From: Hyaloperonospora brassicae
Lineage: Eukaryota; Oomycota; Peronosporomycetes; Peronosporales; Peronosporaceae
Direction of reading: 5' to 3'
Assembly (NCBI GenBank): GCA_947650285.1
Contig: CANTFL010000654.1
Span: 1-64,000, forward strand
DNA: 64,000 nucleotides
The notes beneath the pieces were generated by a model, which ran no database searches, had not been told where the DNA came from, and worked only from the letters and a program-made list of their open reading frames with translations. The translations under genes were made by a program, and so were the position numbers. The first letter of the stretch is position 1. The number at the start of each line of letters is the position of its first letter. Of this stretch, positions 10,569 through 19,259 are shown piece after piece.

Positions 10569-11418
10569 TCATTGACTAACTGGTCCATAGGTCTTCTCAC
10601 GACCGAGGTGAACACTCAACGTAGTATCCTGTGCCTCATTCAGGATCCGATACTTCAATTCCTCATCATGAGGAACAACGATGCGAAGGGTATCCTCCAC
10701 ATCCGTGCTATAGCACAACAGGACCTGATCTATCGAATATCGGTGCAGCCTTGCACGTAATCGTGCCGACAATTCTATGTCTGAGTCCTTAAACTCCTCG
10801 CTCACAATAGCACGTAGCAGAGCTACACAGTATTCATCCTTGGCATGAGCCGTACGGATTAGGTCAGTGAAAGACGACGACAGAGTCGTAACATGAGCAA
10901 GCTCATAGTCAGGCCTGCGTGACAACGCATTAGCCAAAGCATTCTGCTTGCCCCGGCTTATACTTCTCCTCAACGTTGTATTCGGCAAAGAAGGAAAGAC
11001 AACGAGCTATTCTCCGAGAGAGGTGAGGTGACGGGGTCGCAGTGCGTAGTGACGCATGATCCGTATCGATCACAAACGGCTTTGATCCAAGCAGATGATT
11101 TCTGAACTTGACTAGAGTATACTTCATTGCAAGTAGCTCTTTGTCATGAACAGGATAGTTCTTCTAAGCAGCTTTTAGATGTCGGGACATAAACTCAATG
11201 ACACGTTCCCGTCTATCAATATCTGTTTGTAACAGAGCACTGCCGATGGAAAAGTCAGATGCGTCACAAACGACACTGAAAAGTCGATCAGGATCAGGCA
11301 AAGCCAAGATTGGTGCTTGAAGGAGACTCTCTTCTACTGCTTGAAAAGTATCATGCTCGGTGCTAGTCCAGAGCCATTCCACATCCTTTTTAAGGAGATT
11401 CGATAATGTCCGAGCCAT
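10569..11418 (-). pseudogene. Gypsy element 1 RNase H and zinc-binding linker
   Basis: The RNase H segment (11164-11418) shows the tether and first catalytic motif (FSVVCDASDFSIGSALLQ), followed by a segment with FVIDTDHASLRTA (10930-11127) and a region that leads to the integrase zinc domain (10569-10988, ending HLGREKTYGPVSQ). RNase H degrades the RNA template during reverse transcription. A stop separates 11164 from 11127, and the RNase H and linker frames differ, so no continuous product exists. Confidence 0.85.
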
Positions 11419-11448
11419 ATCTGCGTGATTCGCACTATACTTGTGTAA

Positions 11449-12422
11449 TTAAATTGGCAAGGCCAAGCCACTTACGTAAGTCCTTTGGTTCTTCGGAACC
11501 GGCCAATCAACTATGGCTTTTACCTCAGCAGTATCCGCTCTTAAGACTCGCTTCCCAATAAAGAAAACTGAAAAGGGAATCTCTTCTGCACCAAAGATGC
11601 ACTTAAACGCGTTGGCGTAAAGCTTATTCGTGCGCATGCAATCGAGCACCGCTCGTAAATGGTAGATATGATTATCCACATCCGAATAACCGTTCATTGC
11701 ACCACTATGGACAAAGATTTCGTCAAAGTACGTCTGTGCATAACCTTGGTGAGGTCTAAACAATTGTGTCACAAGACGATGAATGTAGACGGGGCATTTG
11801 ATAACCCTTGCGGCATAACAAGTTACTCCCAGAGCATACCGCTCGGATTGCTGACCGCTGTCAGCGGAATATTGCTCTCTCGAATGAGAAACTGGTAATA
11901 GCAATAGACTAAGTCGAGCGCACTGTACATTGTACATCCCACCATATTGTTCTGAAGAACATCCTTCCTCGAAATTGATGTCTGAGCCGGGATGTTGGCT
12001 GCATTAAGCTTATTGTATGCATGAACAATGCGCCACTTACCATTGGGCTATTTGACACAGAAGGTCGGTGCGGAATGGGGAGATTTGCTCTCACGTACCA
12101 TTCCTGTCGCGTGCTTTGCACGAATGAAGTCGTCTATGACGTCACACTGTTCCTTAGGTAAAGACCACTGCCGTGTTACTCAGTATATAGTTCAAGGGAC
12201 CAAGTCAATTTCATGACGTACACCTCTATCAAGAGGCAAGACGAGCGGTGGGTTGTGACGCACTACGTCCTGAAACTCCTTTACCAAAGTATCTAACAGA
12301 TCAAGAGGATCCTTAAGGATCGAATATCCACTACGGGCATCCAGTGCCACCCTTGTGTCCTCAAGGACAGACTCGTACAATAACGAGGATGAGCTCAGCT
12401 CAATATCAGGCCTAATGACCAC
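11449..12422 (-). pseudogene. Gypsy element 1 reverse transcriptase
   Basis: The polymerase starts in DIELSSSSLLYE...LVKEFQDVV (12192-12422), passes through a region with several stops (NGKWRI, MYSALDLVY near 11910-12060) and reaches the catalytic block YFDEIFVHS (about 11706-11732). In active gypsy elements this block is Y-x-DD, so the second catalytic aspartate has become glutamate here. Together with in-frame stops this makes the copy inactive. Downstream are the thumb residues AVLDCMRTNKLYANAFKC and the connection GKRVLRADTAEVKAI. Confidence 0.87.
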
Positions 12423-12640
12423 GAACTCGGATAATTCTCCTGCCTACAAGGCTTGGCTATATTCGCCGCCGGACATTTCGTCTAGTTCAAAGAGAGTATA
12501 CAAAGATAAAGGGGCTCAAAACTAATGTTGCCAACAACATGGCCAGCCACTCCATTGACAAGTGTATGTAGTGTATTACTATAATCACTTCTTAAATTCC
12601 TAGACTTTAAGCGATTAGCAGTTGCCACCCGACGCCGGGA

Positions 12641-13711
12641 TTATTTCCTCAAAGAAACCTTACGCCTCCTAGAGGCCGGGACAGTAGGGTCTCCGTGATT
12701 GCTGTTTGTCTTAGCACGCTCTATACGAGAGCTCATGTCTTGAACGACATCTGGTGAAGATTTACGTAACTCGAACACTTCAGCCAGTGGATTTACACGT
12801 ACCACTTCACGTACAGCATCCGGGACTAGCCCTGAACACCCTGTATTATCGCCAGCAATGTCATTACTGACATTCAGTAGGGTGCCATCTCGGCCGCCCT
12901 CACTCGGTGAAATTTGACGTGCCACCCCACTCACATCAAAGGAATTATTTTCTTGACGTCTCGGCCCTAGTCCAACCATCCCTGCAGCATGCAGTGACTC
13001 AGTATCAGAACGAGTATCACTCAATGGAGTACAACCCTCTTCACATACGGTGAAAGAGCTCCGCTCCATATCGATGTCATTGACATTGGAGTTAATTAAC
13101 TCTGACATACCAATGTCCATCACATTGACATCTTCCGTCAATGGCTTGCGCCAGTAGCGCTTTTGTTGCCTAGCAAAGGTGGGTTCATGACTCTCCAAAG
13201 CTTCTCTAGAAACATTGCGCGTTGTGCCCAAGGTCTTAGACCTCCAACCAATCCATGGCTCATGACGTTCAAGACAAGCAATACCTAAGATGAGATCATA
13301 TCTTACATTCAAATCGAGTTCAAAGCAGTGTTCAATGATGTCAAAGTCCAAAAACTTAACACTTAAGTTCAACGGAACTTTAGGCACCGTGACGCGACTA
13401 TCAGTCGCTAAACGAACGGTGATCGAATCACCTTCATGCGCTTTGAGCGCTTCATCGTATCGCTGACTCCTCTCAAGGGAACGATGTCGAGCATAATTGC
13501 ATGATGCTCCGGAGTCGATTAGGATCGACCAATGCTTCTCGAAGCCTTTAACTTTCGCCTCGGCGACTAATAAGCTGGGCTTGTATTCACGCTCTGTGCT
13601 AGCTGGCACAGAGCTCGGTGGGGCTAAGCCCTGTTTCACTCTACCTCGTAGAGAAGTAACGGAACTCAGTTTTACCCCAGTAGTACCCCCGCGCCTGCTG
13701 GGTGTCGACAT
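12641..13711 (-). CDS. Gypsy element 1 aspartic protease and spacer
   Basis: An open stretch of 356 codons. The retroviral-type protease motif is ILIDSGASCNY, with the following VPLNLSVKFLDFDI and LILGIACLERHEPWIGW strands ending at the conserved flap-to-hydrophobic element. After it comes a long polar spacer rich in Asn, Asp and Arg that links to the polymerase. The protease would cut the Gag-Pol precursor. This is the only domain of the element still with an uninterrupted frame; it overlaps the end of gag (13641-14063) in another frame. Confidence 0.85.
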   Translation of the reverse strand: MSTPSRRGGTTGVKLSSVTSLRGRVKQGLAPPSSVPASTEREYKPSLLVAEAKVKGFEKHWSILIDSGASCNYARHRSLERSQRYDEALKAHEGDSITVRLATDSRVTVPKVPLNLSVKFLDFDIIEHCFELDLNVRYDLILGIACLERHEPWIGWRSKTLGTTRNVSREALESHEPTFARQQKRYWRKPLTEDVNVMDIGMSELINSNVNDIDMERSSFTVCEEGCTPLSDTRSDTESLHAAGMVGLGPRRQENNSFDVSGVARQISPSEGGRDGTLLNVSNDIAGDNTGCSGLVPDAVREVVRVNPLAEVFELRKSSPDVVQDMSSRIERAKTNSNHGDPTVPASRRRKVSLRK

Positions 13712-14725
13712 ATCCCTTTGCCATACCAGACTTCTGGTCGCGGCCGGGGTTTCGACCCATAGAAGTCGGTCGTTGCTTGCGCAAAGGATAAGTGGGGCGC
13801 ATGTGTTTAGTGCTTCCGCACATGTAAAAGCGTATTACTTCCTGTTGTTGCTCCGCAACCTGAAGCTCAGCTTTACCACCATCTTTAGCATGGCTGATAT
13901 CCATCGGTTCAGGCTTACAGTAAGCCGAGGTGTTGAGTGAGGTTGCCCTCGCAAAGCTTGGGTTGTACCCATTCCAACCAAGTCCGGCCGACTTAAGGTT
14001 GTGGTCAGCATTTTGAGCGATGCTCAACGCCTCTTCAAAAGTAGAGGGATGGAACCGAAACACCTCGGTCCTGGAAACACCCCTGGAAGACCTTCCATGA
14101 AGACAGTCACACAGACTGTCTCAGGGAGACGGTTAGACTGCGTAGCAGCCATCAGAGATCACAACTCTTGGACATAGTCCGTTAGCTCATTATTACCCTG
14201 ACGGGTAAACAAGAAGCGTGAGCGCACGCGATAAGCCTGGTCAGGCGGCGAGAAAACTCACAATAGGTCTAACTTTAGCGAATTCCATGTGGGAAACGCC
14301 AAGTCGGTAGACGTGTTGCACGTCTGATTCCACTCTCTTGCTCTTCCATCATTCTTTGACATAGCAGCGAGACCCGATGGTGCTTAAGTGAGATAAATCC
14401 AGAGCTCATGGCCATCTCAATCTATCGGATCCAGAGGGTAAGATTCCCCCTCCTTCCCGGAGTAATGTTTAACTTCCAGCCGAAGGGGACAAGGCTTAGC
14501 CTTTTCATCTGGCATCACCACGTAGCGTGTCGGCATAGCCGACGCTACTTGGTTTTGAACCTGCCCTAACAGGGCTGTTATACACTGCATGAATGTCTCG
14601 ACTCGTGCATTTACCATATCGGGACCTTGTGCAGCTAGAAACTCCACACACTCAGGGCCTACGGTCGCGGTAAGATTATCAAGCGCGACCTTCTGGGCCT
14701 CAGTGAGGGGTGTGGATTGCTCCAT
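13641..14725 (-). pseudogene. Gypsy element 1 gag
   Basis: The ATG at 14725 begins MEQSTPLTEAQ, soon followed by the capsid-like HYSGKEGES segment, which hits a stop at 14417. Two further pieces in other frames continue the capsid (for example RTEVFRFHPSTFEEALSIAQ near 14050). The nucleocapsid knuckle reads FYMCGSTKHMRPTYPL; comparing with the usual C-x2-C-x4-H-x4-C pattern, the first and last cysteines are gone (Phe/Tyr). Gag builds the particle and packages RNA, so this copy could not do so. Confidence 0.82.
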
Positions 14726-14765
14726 CCTCACAGAGGATCAGTCGTTACCGACTCAGGCGTAGATT

Positions 14766-14782
14766 GACTACGATTGCCACCA
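14766..14782 (-). other. Primer-binding site of gypsy element 1
   Basis: Two bases downstream of the sense-strand 5' LTR is TGGTGGCAATCGTAGTC, the complement of a tRNA 3' end finishing in CCA. An acceptor strand reading GATTGCC next to A-CCA would pair with a tRNA starting GGCAATC, a start more typical of class II tRNAs (Ser, Leu). That tRNA identity is an inference. Confidence 0.65.
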
Positions 14783-14784
14783 AG

Positions 14785-15318
14785 TGTAGCGGAGCTATAC
14801 AGCTCCTTAAGTCAGAGGAAGACTTTAACGCTCAACGAGCAACTTCAGGTTCTACGAACCTGACTTAGAGAGTCAAACAGCTCAGAGAGCTCAAGGTTTA
14901 GTTCAGAGAACCCGACTCAAAGAGTCAACAAGCTCAGAGAGCCTACGGTACCTGGACCAGGGGGCCGAACGATTCAGAGAATCACAGCACAGAGTGCACT
15001 AGGAGTGGTTGCCTTAACAAGGCGTTGCCAAACTCCTTGGACGATCGCAAGATGCCTCAGAGAGGCACGTGTCTTTTGGATCAAAATGGGAACTGAACTT
15101 TATTTCTTCTTCTAACCTAAAAGAACACCTTAGAGCAACGTAATTGACCTACTCGCTAATGTCCTAAATAAAACCTCTCAAAAGATCTCGTAATCAATGG
15201 TTGACAGACATGAATATTCAACAATTGATACTGTGTTCATATTACTTTAAAGGGGATCCCATCCCTTGTGTGCACCACACCTATTGTCGACTACCAGTCG
15301 ACGTGTAACCCCGTTACA
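14785..15318 (-). repeat. 5' LTR of gypsy element 1
   Basis: On the sense strand it starts TGTAACGGGG and ends CGCTACA. It is the better preserved of the pair. The hairpin chain occupies 14792-15066, with the first stem lengthened to GGAGCT-atac-AGCTCC. The terminal hairpin TGTAAC-CCC-GTTACA (plus strand, 15304-15318) is perfect here. Confidence 0.95.
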
Positions 15319-15323
15319 TACCA

Positions 15324-15535
15324 AGTGAGCTCCCAGTGACGAATGATACCGATGAGCGACAAATATTCGATACTCTCGCTGATGTTTTGAGCAATCCAGT
15401 CAACTATGTTCGTCCAAGACTTAAGATCTTATCGTATCTCGTAGGAGTAACTATGCCCATGGGTAAGCGATTGGTCGACTTCATACGGTCGTGCAAGCAA
15501 AGTCGAAGGAGCTATGCATGATTCCAACCAGACAT
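15324..15535. other. Host DNA on the far side of the gypsy insertion
   Basis: On the minus strand a frame open from about 15435 to the junction reads SWTNIVDWIAQNISESIEYL and IIRHWELTW, and joins in frame (through one TAA) to the truncated frame at 7357-7620. On the plus strand a 61-codon frame (15336-15521) also exists but has only a GTG start. I prefer the minus-strand reading because of continuity across the empty site, with low confidence. Confidence 0.3.
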
Positions 15536-15913
15536 GCTCACGGCTTCGCAACGTCAGCCTGGTCTGCTAATCATGACACTTGCACGCTTCAGGTCGCCGA
15601 ATGGGCGATCTAAAATTTTAGTGTGAGTGTAGGTAGTGGTTGCAAAACACCGACACCGTATGCCGCCAGTAGCATCACTATTGTCGGATCGGGTTTCCCT
15701 CTCGTCTTGTTGGCTGCAAGTTCGCTCGTTTCCCTATCTTTTGTCTCATGTGAGGACTTCGTCTCTAATTCTCGAAGTGTATACTTTGTAAAACGCGAAC
15801 ATTCGCCTAATTCAGTGCATTTCTGTACCCATCTCTCGCAGGCTCCTAAACAAGCCGGCCGGCACCCGATATCTTCAAAGCTTATAAAAGACGACCCGAC
15901 AATAGCGCGACAC

Positions 15914-15993
15914 TACAACATCACAATAGTTCAACACCACAACAGTTCAACATCACAACAGTTCAACATCCCAACAGTTCAACATCACAACAA
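15914..15993 (+). repeat. 16-bp minisatellite
   Basis: Five head-to-tail units close to TTCAACATCACAACAG (units start at 15914, 15930, 15946, 15962, 15978). The first is the most divergent and the others differ by one or two bases. It lies in the intergenic space upstream of the epimerase gene. Confidence 0.9.
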
Positions 15994-16837
15994 AGAGACA
16001 GCTGACCACTAGAAGCCACACACACAGCACAGGCACTTTACACTGCCGCAATCACCGCACTCGTTTATCGCCTTATTCCAACAGTGTACGCGATCCAATG
16101 GCGCAGCGCTCTCCATCAATCGCACGAAACTCTATTGCAAGCCCATAGTGTGTGTGTTTTCAAATAAACACACATCCGGTACGTGTGATCGATCGTGCGC
16201 ACGGGTCAAAATGAGAGCAAAAAGCTGCGGGAGGTCAACGAAAAGGGGCAAAGCTGTCCGAGGGTCGCTATGGTCAAACGGGAAGCTTTAACGGTGACGC
16301 AAAGTCCGGATCGACCATGTCGCTGCTTGTGTTGCAGCCAAACGTGCCGCGTGAGGCGTCTCGTCGGCTGGCAAAAAGAAACAACAGGACGGCTATGCAC
16401 GTTGCCCTTGCGCTTCTTCTACGGGTCTTGGCGCGTACACAATCATGCACGTTGTCTTGCCCTTGCTAAGAATGTGTTGCTCAATAGTCAGAGTGCTCCT
16501 TGCTCTCAAGTGATGTGTTGGGCGCAAGTGCACGAGCACGAACACGTCGTTTCCTTCCGTCGTGTCGTACTCCTCTCCTGCGCAGGTGTTGTGGTGCAGT
16601 GGTATATCTGCTCGTTTCAAGGAGACGTACACCAGGCAGCAATCGGACGACCAGCTCCGATCGCTTCCTCGGTTCCTTCCTGCCTTCCTGCCTACCTGCC
16701 TTCCTGTCTTCCTCTCCTTCTTGTCCACGACCGTCTTCCTTTGTCAGTTCGGACTTCCCCCTCCTTCCCCACAAGCGGGACTTGGACATATCCATCCATA
16801 CCTTCCGAGTTCCTCGCTCTCCTCTTCACTGAACGTC
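15994..16837. other. Upstream region of the epimerase gene
   Basis: No separate gene is visible. A polypyrimidine block of CCTTCCTG-like repeats lies at about 16664-16735, and the sequence from there to the ATG at 16838 stays C/T rich, as expected for a 5' leader or core promoter. A frame open through this stretch has only a GTG start, so it is probably not translated. Confidence 0.5.
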
Positions 16838-17818
16838 ATGGTTCATTCACTCGTGCTCCAGGCTGCGGCCTTAGTGTCATCAGCTCTGCTGGCCTCAGTC
16901 GCCGCGAAGTCGGGGTTCAAGGGCCTCGAGACCGTCTCCCTCACGCACCCGTCCAACTCGAGTGCACGAATCACGCTCTTTGGCGCGCACGTGATCTCGT
17001 TTCGCACGACGTACGACCCGCTTCGCGACGTGCTGTTCATGTCCAAGAAGTCCAACATGGACGGCGTGAAGCCCATTCGCGGCGGCATTCCCGTGGTGTT
17101 TCCCAACTTTGCCAGCCCCGTGGGCTTTGACGCCCCTGGGCACGGCGTGGCCCGAATCTCCATGTGGACCGTCGTGAGCGTTGAGGTAGCGACGGACATT
17201 CGCAAGGAAAGTGTCGCGACGTTCCGACTCGAGGCGAACGACGTCACGCGGAAGATGTGGCCGTTTGACTTTGTGCTCGAGTACGAAGTCAAGCTCTGGA
17301 CCACGTGGCTCGAGACGACGCTGACCGTGCACAACGTGAACCCCATTGCCATTGAGTTCCAAGCCCTCTTCCACAACTACATCCACGTCAACAACATCGT
17401 GAAAGACGGCTTGCAAATCTCGGGCTTACAGGGCGTCGACTACTTTGACAAGATGACCAAAACGAACCACACGGAGACGCGCGAGAGCTTTGGCATCTCG
17501 TCGATGGTCGACAGCATCTACAAGAACGTCCAGAGCGACATCATTGCTCATATCCCGGGCGGCAGCTTTGACCAGCTCGTGACGGTCCGGAAGACGGGCT
17601 CCGTGGTGCGTGAAGGACAGGAGCCCATCTACACGCCGACGGACTGCGTCATTTGGAACCCCTGGATCGAACGTGCGGCCAACATGACGGACTTTGAGGA
17701 CGACGAGTACCTGTACATGATTGCGATCGAGCCGGGCAAAGTGATTGAGCAGCAAGTGCTCGAGCCGGGCACGAGCTACAAGCTGAACCAGTTGATCATG
17801 GTTTCCAAGGGCGTGTAA
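16838..17818 (+). CDS. Secreted glucose-6-phosphate 1-epimerase-like protein (aldose 1-epimerase superfamily)
   Basis: A 326-residue protein, intact, one exon. Enzymes of this group interconvert the alpha and beta anomers of hexose 6-phosphates. Visible motifs of the YeaD/YMR099C group: RGGIPVVFPNFA (81-92), GHGVAR (101-106), FQALFHNYIHV with the probable catalytic His 179, VIWNPWIERA (271-280), and IAIEPG with the probable catalytic Glu 298. Length is typical for the fold plus a leader. The N-terminus MVHSLVLQAAALVSSALLAS is a convincing signal peptide, so the product probably enters the secretory route, unlike the cytosolic yeast enzyme. The ATG at 16838 was chosen because it starts the signal peptide; an upstream open extension begins only with GTG and reads as C/T-rich leader. 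What phosphosugar it would meet outside the cell is unclear. Confidence 0.92.
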   Translation: MVHSLVLQAAALVSSALLASVAAKSGFKGLETVSLTHPSNSSARITLFGAHVISFRTTYDPLRDVLFMSKKSNMDGVKPIRGGIPVVFPNFASPVGFDAPGHGVARISMWTVVSVEVATDIRKESVATFRLEANDVTRKMWPFDFVLEYEVKLWTTWLETTLTVHNVNPIAIEFQALFHNYIHVNNIVKDGLQISGLQGVDYFDKMTKTNHTETRESFGISSMVDSIYKNVQSDIIAHIPGGSFDQLVTVRKTGSVVREGQEPIYTPTDCVIWNPWIERAANMTDFEDDEYLYMIAIEPGKVIEQQVLEPGTSYKLNQLIMVSKGV

Positions 17819-18563
17819 GTGGCTGGAATAGTGGCTGCAGTGCCTGTTGCAGTGTATCGACTGCCCCACGTGGTTGCTGCGTGGGCCCCTTTGCATGAGC
17901 ACTGCGATGCGACACACACTCGAGTTGAAACCACTTCGATGTTTGCTGCACGTTTCTACTTAGTGTACTTCGCGCAGAAAAACGTCAACACGTCAACACG
18001 TCTACACGTCTACATTTCTTACGCTCTTTCCATCTCGTTCTTGTGCGTGAAGTCTAAGCATACCGCGACCTCACGTGGAAGTTGTTTCGCGCAATCTCAA
18101 GACAGCGTTTCAAAACAAACAGCTTTGGCCCATACTATCTGCGCTTGACTGACTTTGACGGAGCACCTCGAAGCTTGGTCGTGTGGGAGGTGACGACAAA
18201 CACGTCAGCTTCAACCACGGTTTGAAAGGTATAGGTTGATATTGATGTGCCGAACAGTGGCACACTCGTATACGAAAGTGGACTTGGAGAAGTCAACACG
18301 AGACATCAGCCATCATGACGAGGCGAGGTGCAATCATAGTGATGATGCAATGTATGGTCATTATGAAGAGGCGAGACATCGCGCTTGCTCAAGATTGCTA
18401 AGGACGGTCAGGACGTGGCAACGGGACCAAGGACAGTGACCATGTGATGCATGTATAAAAATAGGTAGCTTGTTTTAGGGAGCCGCTATCCACCACTCAC
18501 TTTTCGCTCACCACCACTCACCCATATTTTATCAAGGATCTGCATACTTCTGCCGCGCTGTGG
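17819..18563. other. Intergenic region after the epimerase gene
   Basis: Contains four 8-bp units CGTCAACA/CGTCTACA at 17983-18014. Otherwise only short frames with no domain. A TATAAAAATAG stretch near 18454 could be promoter-like for whatever lies at 18564, but this is speculative. Confidence 0.4.
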
Positions 18564-18872
18564 TTGCCTAAATGTGAAATGATAGAAAGAATATTAACTA
18601 AACGCAAATTTTACGCGAAAATGAATCCTCGACAAAAAGGTGCGCGTGCTCTTCAATTTCAGCCATTCAAGTCGTGGCCAGAGATCTCCATCTACGTTTG
18701 GCCAAAGAGTACATCTGTCTCCGCCTCCTACTCCATGACGATTGAACCGGTGTTCTTGGACGACGAGAAGAATCTGCTCTACGATCTCTACGCGAGATTC
18801 GACGAGACCCCCCGAGTCCGGTATCGACAAGTCGATCATCTCGTACAGGCAGACATAAGAGTACGCCACCGT
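18564..18872 (+). pseudogene. 5' part of an unidentified reading frame split by copia element 1
   Basis: A plus-strand frame with ATG at 18564 reads through FKSWPEISIYVWPKSTSVSAS and SMTIEPVFLDDEKNLLYDLY to the copia target site. Removing the element and one base of a C-run at about 18810-18814 makes the frame run on as ETPESGIDKSIISYRQT and, after a TAA, EYATVMFHKKFERLRLLNISG, whose last part lies at 24121-24270 beyond the element. That gene-like continuity suggests a host gene already decaying before or after the insertion. I do not recognise the family. Confidence 0.35.
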
Positions 18873-18877
18873 GATGT

Positions 18878-19236
18878 TGTAAAAAAGTAGTGATGCACTT
18901 GTTGCAAAGGGGTAAAAGTAAAAGTGAAATGTATTGTGTGTTAAAACTATCTTCTTCGACACTACGATATGTATGACCAGAAACAGACACTTCAACTTGA
19001 CCATGTCAAGTTGCAATTGGTGTCCGTCTCTCCCCGTCCCATGTGACATCCTGTCACATGACGTCCGTCTCTCTTCGTCCCATGTGTTGTCCTGTCACAT
19101 GACGACCGTCTCTCCAGTCCCATCTGTCATTATGACACATTATAAACCAATCAGGTGAGGTCGGGCTTACCTGTACCAGGTCTTGCACTTGACCTGCAAC
19201 ACCTTCTTGACTTGTCGGAAAGAGTATATTTTAACA
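18878..19236 (-). repeat. 3' LTR of copia element 1
   Basis: 359 bp. It lacks an 18-base segment (AGACGTAAAGTGGAATGT) present in the other LTR, where it is a near-duplicate of the adjacent bases. It contains three spaced copies of a CGTCTCTC-CCATGTG-TCACATGAC motif (about 19023-19105), each with a short CATGTGAC/GTCACATG inverted repeat. Confidence 0.93.
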
Positions 19237-19252
19237 CTCCTCCCCGACGTCA
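19237..19252 (-). other. Polypurine tract of copia element 1
   Basis: On the sense strand GACGTCGGGGAGGAG directly precedes TGTTAAAATATACTC, the start of the 3' LTR. The end of the RNase H reading frame runs into it. Confidence 0.75.
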
Positions 19253-19259
19253 TCCTGAA

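Larger units (their letters stand above)
7627..15318 (-). mobile_element. Ty3/gypsy LTR retrotransposon with chromodomain and antisense reading frame, nearly full length
   Basis: The element is 7.7 kb with two 534-bp LTRs (7627-8160 and 14785-15318) that differ at only seven positions by my count (about 1.3%), so insertion is recent. Perfect 5-bp duplications tacca flank it (7622-7626, 15319-15323). The sense strand is minus: primer-binding site next to the right LTR, then gag, protease, reverse transcriptase, RNase H, integrase and chromodomain, and a purine tract next to the left LTR. Despite the young LTRs the internal frames carry stops, shifts and lost catalytic residues, so this copy is dead or was copied from a defective template. 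An antisense frame fills the space between chromodomain and 3' LTR. Confidence 0.93.

Noticed and set aside
16562..16837. 92-codon upstream extension of the epimerase
   Set aside because: It opens only with GTG and translates C/T-rich repeats; the ATG at 16838 starts a clear signal peptide.
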